Below are positions 1-10,511 of a stretch of DNA of 64,000 bases, in pieces. The notes under the pieces were generated by a model that saw only the letters and a list, made by a program, of their open reading frames with translations, made no database searches and was not told the origin of the DNA. Both the position numbers and the translations under genes were made by a program. Origin of the DNA: JACKCR01 sp041390305 (lineage in GTDB: Bacteria > Eisenbacteria > RBG-16-71-46 > CAIMUX01); contig JAWKQE010000016.1 in the NCBI GenBank assembly GCA_041390305.1, positions 62,001-126,000 of the forward strand. The letters run 5' to 3'. The stretch's first letter is position 1. Each line of letters begins with the position of its first letter.

Positions 1-1454
1 ACCTTCCACGGCTCCTTGTCGTTGAAGTACGCGTTCGTGTCCCTTGCCAGCGCCATGAGGTCGCCGAGCGCGGCCTTGAACCGGTAGGCGTCGAGGTTCT
101 TCCCCATCGAAGCCTGGGTCTCCGTGATCCGGGCGAGCTGGGCCAGGTCCCGGGCATCCCGCTCCCCCACTTCGGGCACGACGCCCTCGTAGAAGCGCTG
201 GACGAACGTCAGCGTCCGATTCACGTAGTTGCCGAGTGCCCCCAGGAGCTCGGAGTTGTTCCGCTGGACGAGATCGGCGAGATCGAACGCCGTCCGCGCG
301 CTCTCCGGCGCGATCGCCGTCAGGTAGTAGCGGAGTGGGTCCGGGTCGAACTCCTCGAGGAACTCGCCGAGCCAAACGGCATTTCCACGACTCTTCGAGA
401 ACTTCTCCTCCGTGTCGCCCAGCTTCACGTTGAGGAAGGAGTTGGCCACGACCTGTGCCGGCAGTTGGTACGTACCCTCCGCCATCATCATCGCCGGCCA
501 CGTCAGCGCGTGGAACACGGTGTTGTCTTCGCCGATGAAGTGAACGATCCGGGTGTCGGAGTCCTTCCACCAACGCTCGTACTCGGTCCAGTCCCCGCCG
601 TGGGTCGCGCAGTGCTGGGCGGTGAAGGAGACGTACCCGATCGGCGCATCGAACCACACGTAGAGCACCTTGCCGTCCGCATCCGGATCGTCGAGCGGAA
701 CGGGCACGCCCCAGTTCAGGTCGCGCGTCATCGCACGCTCCGGAAGCCCCTGCTTGATCTGGCCGAGCGCGAAGTTCAGCACCGTGTCGCGCCAGGCCGG
801 CTGATCTCCGCTCGCCTCACGCTTCGACTCGAGCCACTCGTGGAGCGGCTCCTCGAACTTGCCGAGCTGGAGGTACCAGTGCGTCGTCTCCCGCAGCTCC
901 GGAGTCGTCCCCGTCACGGTGCTCCGAGGGTTCTTCAGCTCGATCTGGTCGTAGGTGGTACCGCAGCGGTCGCACTGGTCGCCATGTGCATCGGGGTTGC
1001 CGCAACTCGGACACGTACCCTCGACGTACCGGTCCGGCAGGAACTGGTTCGCCTCGACGTCGTAGAGCTGCTTCGAGGTCTGCTTCTGGAAGTATCCCTT
1101 CTCGTGGATCGACCGGAAGAACCCCTGACTGATCCGCTCGTGCATCTCGACGAAGTCCGGATGGTGCGTCCCTCCGTACACGTCGAACTCCACGCCGACA
1201 CGCGCGAAGTCTTCCTTCTGGAAGCTGTTGTAGCGGGTCACGAGCTCTTGGACCGGAACGCCTTCCTTCCTCGCCGACATGAGCGACGCCACCCCGTTGT
1301 CGTCGCTCCCGCAGACGAAGAGCACTTCCTCTCCCTTCGAGCGGAGGTAGCGGACGAAGATGTCCGCAGGGAGATAGGCACCGGCCAGGTGTCCGACATG
1401 GAGCCGACCGTTCGAGTACGGGAGGCCGGATGTGACGAGGAAGCGACGGGCCAT
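1..1454 (-). CDS. metG: methionyl-tRNA synthetase, 3' end cut by window edge
   Basis: Charges tRNA-Met in the cytoplasm. The frame is open from the ATG at 1454 to the left edge, giving about 484 residues with no stop, so the C-terminus lies outside the window. The N-terminus reads MARRFLVTSGLPYSNGRLHV, carrying the class I HIGH-type motif as HVGH. A zinc knuckle with paired CxxC motifs (CPSCG...CDRCG) lies near residues 145-162, and the KMSKS-type loop is seen as KFSKSRG near residue 350. The last visible residues (AYFNDKEPWK) match the start of the anticodon-binding domain. Family identity is firm; what is missing is the end of the anticodon-binding domain and any C-terminal dimerisation domain. 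The next gene upstream, also on the minus strand, is a glycosyltransferase-like gene about 220 bases away. Confidence 0.95.
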   Translation of the reverse strand, partial: MARRFLVTSGLPYSNGRLHVGHLAGAYLPADIFVRYLRSKGEEVLFVCGSDDNGVASLMSARKEGVPVQELVTRYNSFQKEDFARVGVEFDVYGGTHHPDFVEMHERISQGFFRSIHEKGYFQKQTSKQLYDVEANQFLPDRYVEGTCPSCGNPDAHGDQCDRCGTTYDQIELKNPRSTVTGTTPELRETTHWYLQLGKFEEPLHEWLESKREASGDQPAWRDTVLNFALGQIKQGLPERAMTRDLNWGVPVPLDDPDADGKVLYVWFDAPIGYVSFTAQHCATHGGDWTEYERWWKDSDTRIVHFIGEDNTVFHALTWPAMMMAEGTYQLPAQVVANSFLNVKLGDTEEKFSKSRGNAVWLGEFLEEFDPDPLRYYLTAIAPESARTAFDLADLVQRNNSELLGALGNYVNRTLTFVQRFYEGVVPEVGERDARDLAQLARITETQASMGKNLDAYRFKAALGDLMALARDTNAYFNDKEPWK

Positions 1455-1674
1455 GAAGTAAGGGTCCTTTCCAGGCTGCCAGGGCTCACGAACGAACCGC
1501 GAGGATACAACGGCGGAACGCGGGGACCAACCTCGCTGGCGGCTCGGATCCGCTGGGCTCCGCCCTCACCGACTCAACAACTCGGACGCCCCTCCCTGCG
1601 CGCCCGAACCAGCAGCTCGGTCGCGACTCATGCGTCGCGGCACCCGGGAGCCACAGCTCGCTCTTTGCGCGTGC

Positions 1675-2769
1675 CTAGGAACCGAGGCTCGCCCGTCGCG
1701 CCATGTCCAGGATCCGCCGGGCGGCGACGGCAGCGCCCCCCAGAGCGGGGCGGCCATCCGGCTCAGCCGCGGTGACGATCGCATCCAGGGCCGGACCGAG
1801 TCGCCCCTCGTAGAGGTCGCGCTCGCTCAGGAGCACCTGGCGGAGATACCGCTCGATCGCGTCGACGAGGATCGGATACTCCGGAAACCCCGTGCGCACG
1901 GCATGGATGAGCGGCTTCCGGTTCACGATGCACTCCGAGACGATGCCGTATCCGGGCTTCGAGACGACCACGTCACAGCTGGCCAGGACGTCACGGAAGG
2001 CGAACTCCTCCGGAGCCACCGCATGGAAACCCGTTCGCTCCCACGCGAGCGGGCGGACGGTGAAGTACTCCGTCTCCGGAACCGACTCGGCCCGCGACAG
2101 CGCGGCCTCGTCCCAGGAAAGGCTGGTGAAGGAGAGCAGAACCCACCGTTTGGTGCGATCGGCTCCCGTCCTCGATGCGATCTCTAGACGCCGGTCGGTA
2201 CCGGGCGCACCCGAGAGCGGCATGTCCTCGCGCTCGGGAAACGCCGACATCGGCTCGGCAAACGGCAGACGCAGGAGCAACCCGCACCGGGAGTAGGCGT
2301 CACGAAACCGCTCCACGGCCGGAGTCCAGCGGACGTCGGCATCGGCGTAGGGTCCGTAGATCCAGTCCCAGGCGAAGTTCCCCAGCGCCACGGACGGTAT
2401 GCCGACACGGGCCGCCGCCTCGATCGGAATGGCCGGGATGTCGCACACGACCACGTCCGCCCCGATCGACTCGAGCCGTTTCGCCTCCGTCTCCACCCTC
2501 TCTTCCCACCGCCCCAGAAGCGACTCGACCGCCTGGAGCGACGCCTCGGGATCGATCCGCACGGAGTCCAACTGCACCATGCCGACGTCGAAGCTCTCGT
2601 GACGCAGTTCGGCCCGACCACCGAGCCGCGTCGTGAGGAACGGACCAGGTAGTCCGGACACCACACTCACTTGGGCATCCGGCTCCTCCTCGCGAATCGC
2701 GTTCGCGACCTCACAGGACCGAACGCCGTGTCCGTATCCGTGCGCGCTGATGTAGTAGACGATCTGCAT
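1675..2769 (-). CDS. glycosyltransferase-like protein (GT-B fold, MurG/UGT type)
   Basis: Predicted soluble protein of 364 residues. The start at 2769 is chosen because GGAGGG lies five bases upstream and the protein then begins MQIVYYISAHGYGHGVRSCE; an upstream extension in the same frame has no good ribosome site and is Arg/Pro-rich. The N-terminal GYGHGxRS motif and the C-terminal SKPGYGIVSE motif are those of GT-B glycosyltransferases and of the transferase-like half of L-arabinokinase-type proteins, where the C-terminal motif binds the sugar nucleotide. No membrane segment is seen. The donor and acceptor cannot be told from sequence. It is divergent from the PQQ-type dehydrogenase gene that starts at 2988, so the 220 bases between them should hold both promoters. 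Confidence 0.75.
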   Translation of the reverse strand: MQIVYYISAHGYGHGVRSCEVANAIREEEPDAQVSVVSGLPGPFLTTRLGGRAELRHESFDVGMVQLDSVRIDPEASLQAVESLLGRWEERVETEAKRLESIGADVVVCDIPAIPIEAAARVGIPSVALGNFAWDWIYGPYADADVRWTPAVERFRDAYSRCGLLLRLPFAEPMSAFPEREDMPLSGAPGTDRRLEIASRTGADRTKRWVLLSFTSLSWDEAALSRAESVPETEYFTVRPLAWERTGFHAVAPEEFAFRDVLASCDVVVSKPGYGIVSECIVNRKPLIHAVRTGFPEYPILVDAIERYLRQVLLSERDLYEGRLGPALDAIVTAAEPDGRPALGGAAVAARRILDMARRASLGS

Positions 2770-2987
2770 GTTCCCTCCGACCGTCCTCGACGTCGCCCAC
2801 GCGACCGGACCGGACCAAACTAGCACGGGCGGTGGCGGTGCGTGGGAACGCCAACGAGGGGGCGCCTCCGAACGAGCGGATTCCAGGCTCCTGCTACACT
2901 GCCGGGGAGAATCGGAAACGGTCGACCAAAGCAGAAGAGAGTTGGTGACACGGGCGCCACCGGTCCCGCCTCGCGAAAGGAATCGAG

Positions 2988-4136
2988 ATGCCACACCGGA
3001 CTGCACCCCCAACACGTCGAATCCTCGGCTCCGCCCCTTTGGTTACGGTTTCGATCGCCGTCCTCATCTCCGCGTGTGCGTCAGACGACGTGGCCGCGAC
3101 AGGTGACCTGGACTCGATCCGCCTCCCGGAAGGCTTCTCGATCGAGGTCTTCGCGGACGACGTCCCGAACGCACGCTCTCTCGTCCGCTCCCCGAACGGC
3201 ACCATCTACGTGGGGACGAGAAGCAACGGCCGGGTCTACGCACTGCCCGACGCGGACGGGGACCTCGAGCCCGATGCCGTCCACGTGATCGCGGAGGGGC
3301 TCAACATGCCGAACGGGGTGGCGTTCCGGGACGGCTCCCTCTACGTGGCGGAGGTGAACCGGATCCTCCGGTACGACGACATCGAGTCCCACCTCGCCAC
3401 CCCTCCCGCTCCCGTCATCGTCCGTGACGACCTCCCGACCGAAACGCACCACGGTTGGAAGTTCATCGCGTTCGGTCCGGACGGAAAGCTCTACGTCCCG
3501 ATCGGCGCGCCCTGCAACATCTGCGAGCAGGAGGACGAACGGTTCGCGACCATCTGCCGGATGAATGCAGATGGAAGCGACTTCGAGGTGTTCGCACACG
3601 GCATCCGGAACACCGTCGGCTTCACCTGGCATCCGACGACGCAGGATCTCTGGTTCACGGACAACGGCAGGGACTGGCTGGGAGACGACCTCCCTCCGGA
3701 CGAACTCAACCGCGCCGACGAAGCCGGGCTCCACTTCGGATTCCCTTACTGCCACGCCGGAATGATCCTCGACCCCGACTTCGGGCAGGGACGGAGCTGC
3801 GACGACTTCACCCCACCCGCCCGCGCGCTGGGTCCGCACGTCGCGTCTCTGGGACTACGGTTCTACACGGGAAGCAGTTTCCCAGCCGAGTACCACGGAC
3901 AGATCTTCCTCGCCGAACACGGGTCCTGGAACCGCAGCACGAAGATCGGCTACCAGGTGTCGCTCGTCCGTTTGGAGGGAAGCGAGGTCGTGTCGTACGA
4001 GCCGTTCGCAACCGGCTGGCTCCGCGGGAACGAGGTCACCGGCCGTCCGGTCGACCTCCTCGTCCTTCCCGACGGCTCGCTCCTCGTCTCGGACGACCAC
4101 GCGGGCGCGATCTATAGGATCCGCTACACCGGCTGA
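2988..4136 (+). CDS. PQQ-type sugar/sorbosone dehydrogenase family lipoprotein
   Basis: Exported lipoprotein of 382 residues: a hydrophobic N-terminal stretch ends in the lipobox LISAC at about residues 26-30. The rest is a six-bladed beta-propeller of the soluble aldose sugar / L-sorbosone dehydrogenase type, with MPNGVAFRDGSLYVAE, THHGWKFIAFGPDGKLYVPIG, TDNGRDWLGDD and FLAEHGSWNR at the positions where this family has its PQQ and calcium sites. It probably oxidises an aldose in the periplasm and passes electrons to the respiratory chain, but substrate and cofactor are inferred from family only. It is convergent with the cation exchanger gene, 73 bases away. Confidence 0.8.
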   Translation: MPHRTAPPTRRILGSAPLVTVSIAVLISACASDDVAATGDLDSIRLPEGFSIEVFADDVPNARSLVRSPNGTIYVGTRSNGRVYALPDADGDLEPDAVHVIAEGLNMPNGVAFRDGSLYVAEVNRILRYDDIESHLATPPAPVIVRDDLPTETHHGWKFIAFGPDGKLYVPIGAPCNICEQEDERFATICRMNADGSDFEVFAHGIRNTVGFTWHPTTQDLWFTDNGRDWLGDDLPPDELNRADEAGLHFGFPYCHAGMILDPDFGQGRSCDDFTPPARALGPHVASLGLRFYTGSSFPAEYHGQIFLAEHGSWNRSTKIGYQVSLVRLEGSEVVSYEPFATGWLRGNEVTGRPVDLLVLPDGSLLVSDDHAGAIYRIRYTG

Positions 4137-4209
4137 ACGAATCCTTCCGGCGCCCAAACGCGCACGAACCAGGCGGCGGGGTCGGCATCACGGCCCTCGC
4201 CCCTCCGTG

Positions 4210-5289
4210 TCAGCCCAGGAAGAACGGGGCCGCGACGAAGAGCAGGTAGATGAGGAGGAGCGGGATCCCGTAGATCCGCCGGAACTCCCCTCGCTGCACC
4301 GCCGAGTGGATGAAGATCCGGAAGAGGAACAGGATCAGCAGCATCGTCGGGAGATGGAGGTAGAGGAAGATCTCCGGAACGGATGACCCGTGCTCCACGA
4401 TCGGCAGCTTGGCCGCGACCGACGAACCCCCGATGACGAAGAGGACGTTGAGAATGTCGGCGCCGATCACGTTGCCGACCAGGAGTTCTTTGTGACCTCG
4501 CCGGAGACTGGTCAGGCCGATCACGAGCTCGGGAAGCGAGGTACCGAGGGCCACGAGGGACGCCGCGATCACGACCTGCGGGACCCCCCAACGAAGTGCG
4601 AGCTCTCCGACCGAGCTCACGAGGGTGTGGCTCGAGAGGATCACCATCACGATCCCACCGAGAATCATTCCGAGGAGCACGAAGAGCGAGTGGTGCGCGG
4701 CGTGTTCGACGGTGTCGTCCTCACCGCCCACCGCAACGTCGGCGCGGGCCTTCATCGCGTCTTCGGCCTTCTGCCGTTGCCGGGCCCACCGCACTGAAAT
4801 CCAGAGGTAGGTTCCGAGAAGGGCGAGCAGCAGAACGCCGAACGGACGGCCGATGTAGGCACCGTCTCCCTGAATCATCCAGGCGATGTAGCAGGCCGCG
4901 GCGAGAAGGCAGGCGGACCCCACCTGGACCCATCCCTGACGGGACAGTACGAACTTGTCGGCGGGAAGAGTGGTGAGGAGACACCCGAGCCCGAAGATGA
5001 GCCCAGTGTCGGCGATGACCGAGCCAACGGCGTTGCCGAGCGCAAGTCCCGCGTCCCCGGACCAGGCCGCCATCACGGAGACGGCGAACTCCGGACTCGT
5101 GGTTCCGAGGGAAACGATCGTGGCCCCCACGATCACCTTCGGCATGCCGAGCCGAAACGCCGCGCCGGCAGCGCCCTCGACCAGAATGTCCGCGCCCTTG
5201 GCGACCACGGCGAGACTGGCGAGGGTGATGAGCAGCAGGATCAGCTGCGACTGGCCTTCGAACCATGCTTGTGGAATGAGGTGCTCCAT
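4210..5289 (-). CDS. CaCA-family calcium/sodium antiporter
   Basis: Inner-membrane cation exchanger of 359 residues with about ten hydrophobic segments. Two inverted alpha repeats are clear: GATIVSLGTTSPEFAVS followed by GNAVGSVIADTG in the first half, and AASLVALGTSLPELVIG followed by GNVIGADILN in the second. These G(T/S)(S)xPE and GNxxG(S/A)(N/D) signatures hold the ion-binding acidic residues. It resembles the YrbG branch in length. A charged loop of about 35 residues separates the halves. It lies directly downstream of the TPR gene on the same strand, with 12 bases between that gene's restored stop and this start, so the two may be co-transcribed. Confidence 0.9.
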   Translation of the reverse strand: MEHLIPQAWFEGQSQLILLLITLASLAVVAKGADILVEGAAGAAFRLGMPKVIVGATIVSLGTTSPEFAVSVMAAWSGDAGLALGNAVGSVIADTGLIFGLGCLLTTLPADKFVLSRQGWVQVGSACLLAAACYIAWMIQGDGAYIGRPFGVLLLALLGTYLWISVRWARQRQKAEDAMKARADVAVGGEDDTVEHAAHHSLFVLLGMILGGIVMVILSSHTLVSSVGELALRWGVPQVVIAASLVALGTSLPELVIGLTSLRRGHKELLVGNVIGADILNVLFVIGGSSVAAKLPIVEHGSSVPEIFLYLHLPTMLLILFLFRIFIHSAVQRGEFRRIYGIPLLLIYLLFVAAPFFLG

Positions 5290-5301
5290 AACCGCCGGAG
5301 T

Positions 5302-6737
5302 CTAGTGGAGCGATCCGAGGCCGGGAAGGGACTTCGGCGCGTCGAGCGCCGCGACAAACCGAGGGCGGCTGAAGACTCTCGTCTCCAGCCGCCAAGGGCC
5401 GGGGGGAATCCGCCCCCGAGTTCGGAGACCTCGGAGGCTACCGAGTGACCTCCCCGGCATCGCCGTGAGGTCTCCTCCGTCTCCGGCAGGGTGGTTGCCG
5501 CGTCCTCTTCGACCACTACGGTCTCGAGCGACCCGACACCCGACACGCCTCCGGCCAGTTCGTCGACGAACGCCGCCGCAAACACCGCCAGGTCGAGCGG
5601 CTCGCGACTCTGGGTCGGGCGGAGTGCCGTCACGCGGTCGAGGTTCTCCCGTGCCCGCCCGTAACCCGCGTCGAGGCTCAGAGCCCCGCGAACGCGGACG
5701 ACGCGCCCTCGAAGTCTCCGATCCGCTCGAGTGCGATGCCTAGGTTGTTCTGGAAGACGGCGACGGTCGAGTCGAGCCTCCACGGCCCTCGCCAAAGGCG
5801 GGACGGCGAGCGTGAACTCCTCCTTCTCGATCCGGATCAGTCCGAGGTTGTTCATCGACCAGACGTCCTCCGGATGCCAGGTGAGGAGATCGAGGTAGAC
5901 GTCGGCGGCATCCGTGCTCCGGCCGAGATTGTGGAGGGCACGCGCGTAGACCCTCGCCGCGTCCCGGTTCTCCGGGGCGATCTCCCGCGCGCGCTCCACC
6001 GGAAGGAGTGCTTCGGAGTAATCCGCGAGTTCCATCCGCGCCCGAGCGAGGTTGACGAGGGACTTCTCGTGATCGGGGTCGAGATCGAGCGCGGCGAGGA
6101 AGGCATCCTCCGCCGCCTCCGGGTTCCCTGCCTTGAGGCTGGAGAGCCCGAGCATGTAGAACCCCCAGGCGTTCGTTCCGTGATCCTCGACATAGGCAGC
6201 GAAGTACCGGCGCGCCTCGTCGTAGTCGCCCGCGACGAACCGGGCCTCCGCGTCGGCATAGGCGACCGGACGCTCGATGTCGCTGAGGTCGAGTATGTCT
6301 TCGTGATCGCTCTCCACGATCTCCTCGTCGGTCACGGCCGAGGAGGAAGGATCGATCGCCGGGCGCACCGAGTCGGACGATGCGGAAGAGGAGGGAGCGC
6401 CCGCGCCCGAATCCGCAGTGCGCCCGGCGTCGAGGACCCGAACGGCTGTGTCGGTCTCGCGAACGGAGGGGGACGTAGCGAGGCCTGATTCCTGGATGGT
6501 CGAGGAACCGTCGCCGAGGAACGGCGCGATCGGTGCGGCGGCGTTGGGACCGGTCGTCTGGCCGGAGACGGAGGTCCCGTCGGCGGCGTCCAAAGTCGTC
6601 GCCGATCCGGACCCTGATCCGTTCCAGGCGTAGAACGCGAGGCCGATGCCGACGAGTGCGCCGAGACTGACGACCGTGGTTGCGAAGACGCGTCCGAAGC
6701 CGGGGCTGGACTCGCGCTGGTGGTGGATCTGGTTCAT
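5302..6737 (-). pseudogene. membrane-anchored TPR protein, frame disrupted three times
   Basis: The start at 6737 has GGAG seven bases upstream. Residues 1-45 include one membrane anchor (VVSLGALVGIGLAFYAW), then about 115 low-complexity Ser/Ala/Thr-rich residues, then at least four TPR units (for example AWGFYMLGLSSLKAGNPEAA and VWSMNNLGLIRIEKEEF). The frame is lost near 5776-5782, where the +1 frame carries the next TPR (VAVFQNNLGIALERIGDFEG). It returns near 5683-5689 (ALSLDAGYGRARENLDRV) and is lost again near 5465-5480. After that third shift the reading FVAALDAPKSLPGLGSLH stops at 5302, just before the antiporter gene, which fits a natural gene end; the unshifted frame is Arg-rich and runs 49 bases into the antiporter. 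Function is unknown; an envelope scaffold is likely. Either decay or consensus error. Confidence 0.65.
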
Positions 6738-7128
6738 CGAGGTGCTCCTTCCCTACGTCCGCTTTCGCGATCCCGAGAGCGTCCCGCGGAGCGGTTCCGC
6801 GTCACCTCGGGCGGGCCGGACCGCGGACGGCGGTTCCCGGATCGCGCTTTCGGGAGGGAGAAACGCAACCGCCGGGCCACGGCGTTGCGCTCGAAGGAAG
6901 GAAACTCACAACTGATTGCAGGGCTTGTCGATCGAATGGCGGGGGATGTGCGCGAAGGAAGTGTTGCACGTCCGGGCGTGATCTCGCGGACACGGCCGAT
7001 GGTGTCCGCCCGCACACGAAGACGGAGGCCGGGCGCGAAGACGAGAAGTGTCTCGTGAGCTCCTGAGACCGGGCCGTCCAGGGCCCGCATCCCGTCAAAC
7101 GCCCAGAGAGGCACCGCCCAAAATGAGC
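6738..7128. other. intergenic stretch, no gene recognised
   Basis: About 390 bases upstream of the TPR gene. All reading frames through it are Arg/Ser/Pro-rich in the way of antisense or non-coding high-GC DNA, none has a convincing start, and no RNA family was recognised. The promoter of the TPR gene should lie in its left part; no clear -35/-10 pair was found. Confidence 0.4.
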
Positions 7129-7158
7129 ACCGCCCACCTCCAGACGGAGGCGGGCGGT
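7129..7158 (-). terminator. strong hairpin downstream of the RecA-like ATPase gene
   Basis: ACCGCCC-A-CCTCC / GGAGG-C-GGGCGGT with an AGAC loop: 12 paired bases with one A-C mismatch. Read on the minus strand it is followed by GCTCATTTT, a short T-rich run. It lies about 70 bases beyond the stop at 7230. Confidence 0.6.
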
Positions 7159-7229
7159 TCCGCGATTCCTTCGCGACGTGCGCGTCCTGCGACCTGTGTG
7201 GCCCCGCGCGCGCTAGATCCGGATGCTGA

Positions 7230-7949
7230 TCAGTGCCACGCGAGCAGGAGCGTATTCGGCTCGAGCTCGATGTGGAGGTCGGCGAGATCCTCGTTGTCGT
7301 GGTCCTTGAGAAGCTGGAGCTTGACGTGATTGCCCTCGGGGCGGAGCTCGAGGAGAACGGAGAGGTAGCTGTCGAACTTCGCGACTTCCTCGGGAACCCC
7401 ACGCACGTCCTTCGTCTGGCCCTCGCGGTGGGTGAACGCGGAGACCCAGAGCTCGCACCCGACATCGCCCGCGAGCTTCTTGAGCTCCACGATCTCGTCC
7501 TCGGTGACGCTCTCCCAGTTGGGGTAGCCGTCGAGGATGATCGCACTCGGGACGAAGTCCATGTGCTCCCGCATGTAGCCGAGCGCACCCCGGACCCTAT
7601 CCATGCTGAACCCGTTGCCCACGAACGTGTGGATCATCCGGCTCCGCTCGATCTGGAGTTGGGTCGTCATCTTGTCCGCGAGCGCAGAGGTCGACGCCAG
7701 TTCGTGGAACACCTCGTCATAGAACTCGCGCACCCGCTCCGCGGGATCTTCCGTGTCGATATGGAGGACCTTCCGGTCCCGCATGAGGTCGTCCAGGGCA
7801 AGCCCGACGAGGAAGGCCGTCTTCCCGACTCCGTGACGGGCCATGACCACTCCGATGTTGCCGGGGCCGAGCCCGCCATGGATGGAGCGTTCGAAGACCC
7901 GCATCGGGCTCCTCTTGTTCACTTCCTTCCGATACATCCGATTCCCCAT
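7230..7949 (-). CDS. RecA/KaiC-like P-loop ATPase
   Basis: Predicted cytoplasmic ATPase of 239 residues. The ATG at 7949 is preferred because GGGAGAG precedes it; a GTG 45 bases further upstream is possible. The Walker A motif ARHGVGKT lies near residue 38 after a KaiC-like entry (SIHGGLGPGNIGVVM), a strand with HIDTEDPAERVREF follows, and the Walker B-like strand is SAIILDGYP near residue 150, then a sensor-like strand LWVSAFTHREG. This is the single-domain architecture of DnaB/KaiC/RadA-like ATPases without zinc, KH or Lon domains. The gene stands alone between fusA and a hairpin. Role unknown; comparable stand-alone proteins are seen beside two-component or gas-vesicle genes, but nothing here supports either. 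Confidence 0.65.
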   Translation of the reverse strand: MGNRMYRKEVNKRSPMRVFERSIHGGLGPGNIGVVMARHGVGKTAFLVGLALDDLMRDRKVLHIDTEDPAERVREFYDEVFHELASTSALADKMTTQLQIERSRMIHTFVGNGFSMDRVRGALGYMREHMDFVPSAIILDGYPNWESVTEDEIVELKKLAGDVGCELWVSAFTHREGQTKDVRGVPEEVAKFDSYLSVLLELRPEGNHVKLQLLKDHDNEDLADLHIELEPNTLLLAWH

Positions 7950-8056
7950 TTTCTCTCCCGCGGATCGCAGGAGCCGCAGCCCTTGCTCATCCACCCGATT
8001 CTATGCCGAACCGAGGCGCCCGTCAGTCACTTCAGGACGGGAGCCCGTCGGTCGTC

Positions 8057-10156
<2,100 letters not shown>

Positions 10157-10222
10157 GGCGTTCGCCCCTCCCGGTGGCGGTGGGTGTTCGTTCCCCAGTT
10201 GGAAATCGGACGCAAAGGCGTG

Positions 10223-10252
10223 ATTTTAGGGATCCAGGTGCGGAATCCTCAA
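10223..10252 (-). promoter_or_regulatory. sigma70-like promoter of fusA
   Basis: On the minus strand TTGAGG (-35) is followed after 18 bases by TAAAAT (-10), about 66 bases upstream of the fusA start. Both hexamers are AT-richer than their surroundings. Confidence 0.55.
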
Positions 10253-10325
10253 GGGCTTTGTTTCGACTGAGCGAGTTTTAGCGGATCGCACACACGCTCG
10301 GCGCCCCCCAGCGTCTCGGCTCGTC

Positions 10326-10376
10326 GTGTCCGGCGGAACCCGAAAGGCCGGTCCGGCGCCGTGTGTGGCCGGACAC
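10326..10376. repeat. inverted repeat between fusA and the VIT/VWA gene
   Basis: GTGTCCGGC at 10326-10334 pairs with GCCGGACAC at 10368-10376, and a smaller GCCGG/CCGGC palindrome sits inside. It lies in the 355-base divergent intergenic region with no other gene; it may be an operator or an RNA hairpin in the 5' leader of the sortase-target gene. Confidence 0.4.
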
Positions 10377-10511
10377 GTAGTCAGGAGGGCGCCCGCCCCT
10401 CCACGGCTACAACTTCAAGTGAGACTGCACCTAAGGAATTCAATCGAGTGACTGGTACGACGGCTGCTCCCAAGGGAACCGGAGACGGAACCACCCGGAG
10501 GAGAAACGAAC

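Noticed and set aside
6720..7137. Small overlapping frames upstream of the TPR gene
   Set aside because: Arg/Ser/Pro-rich on every strand with no good ribosome site or domain; treated as non-coding.
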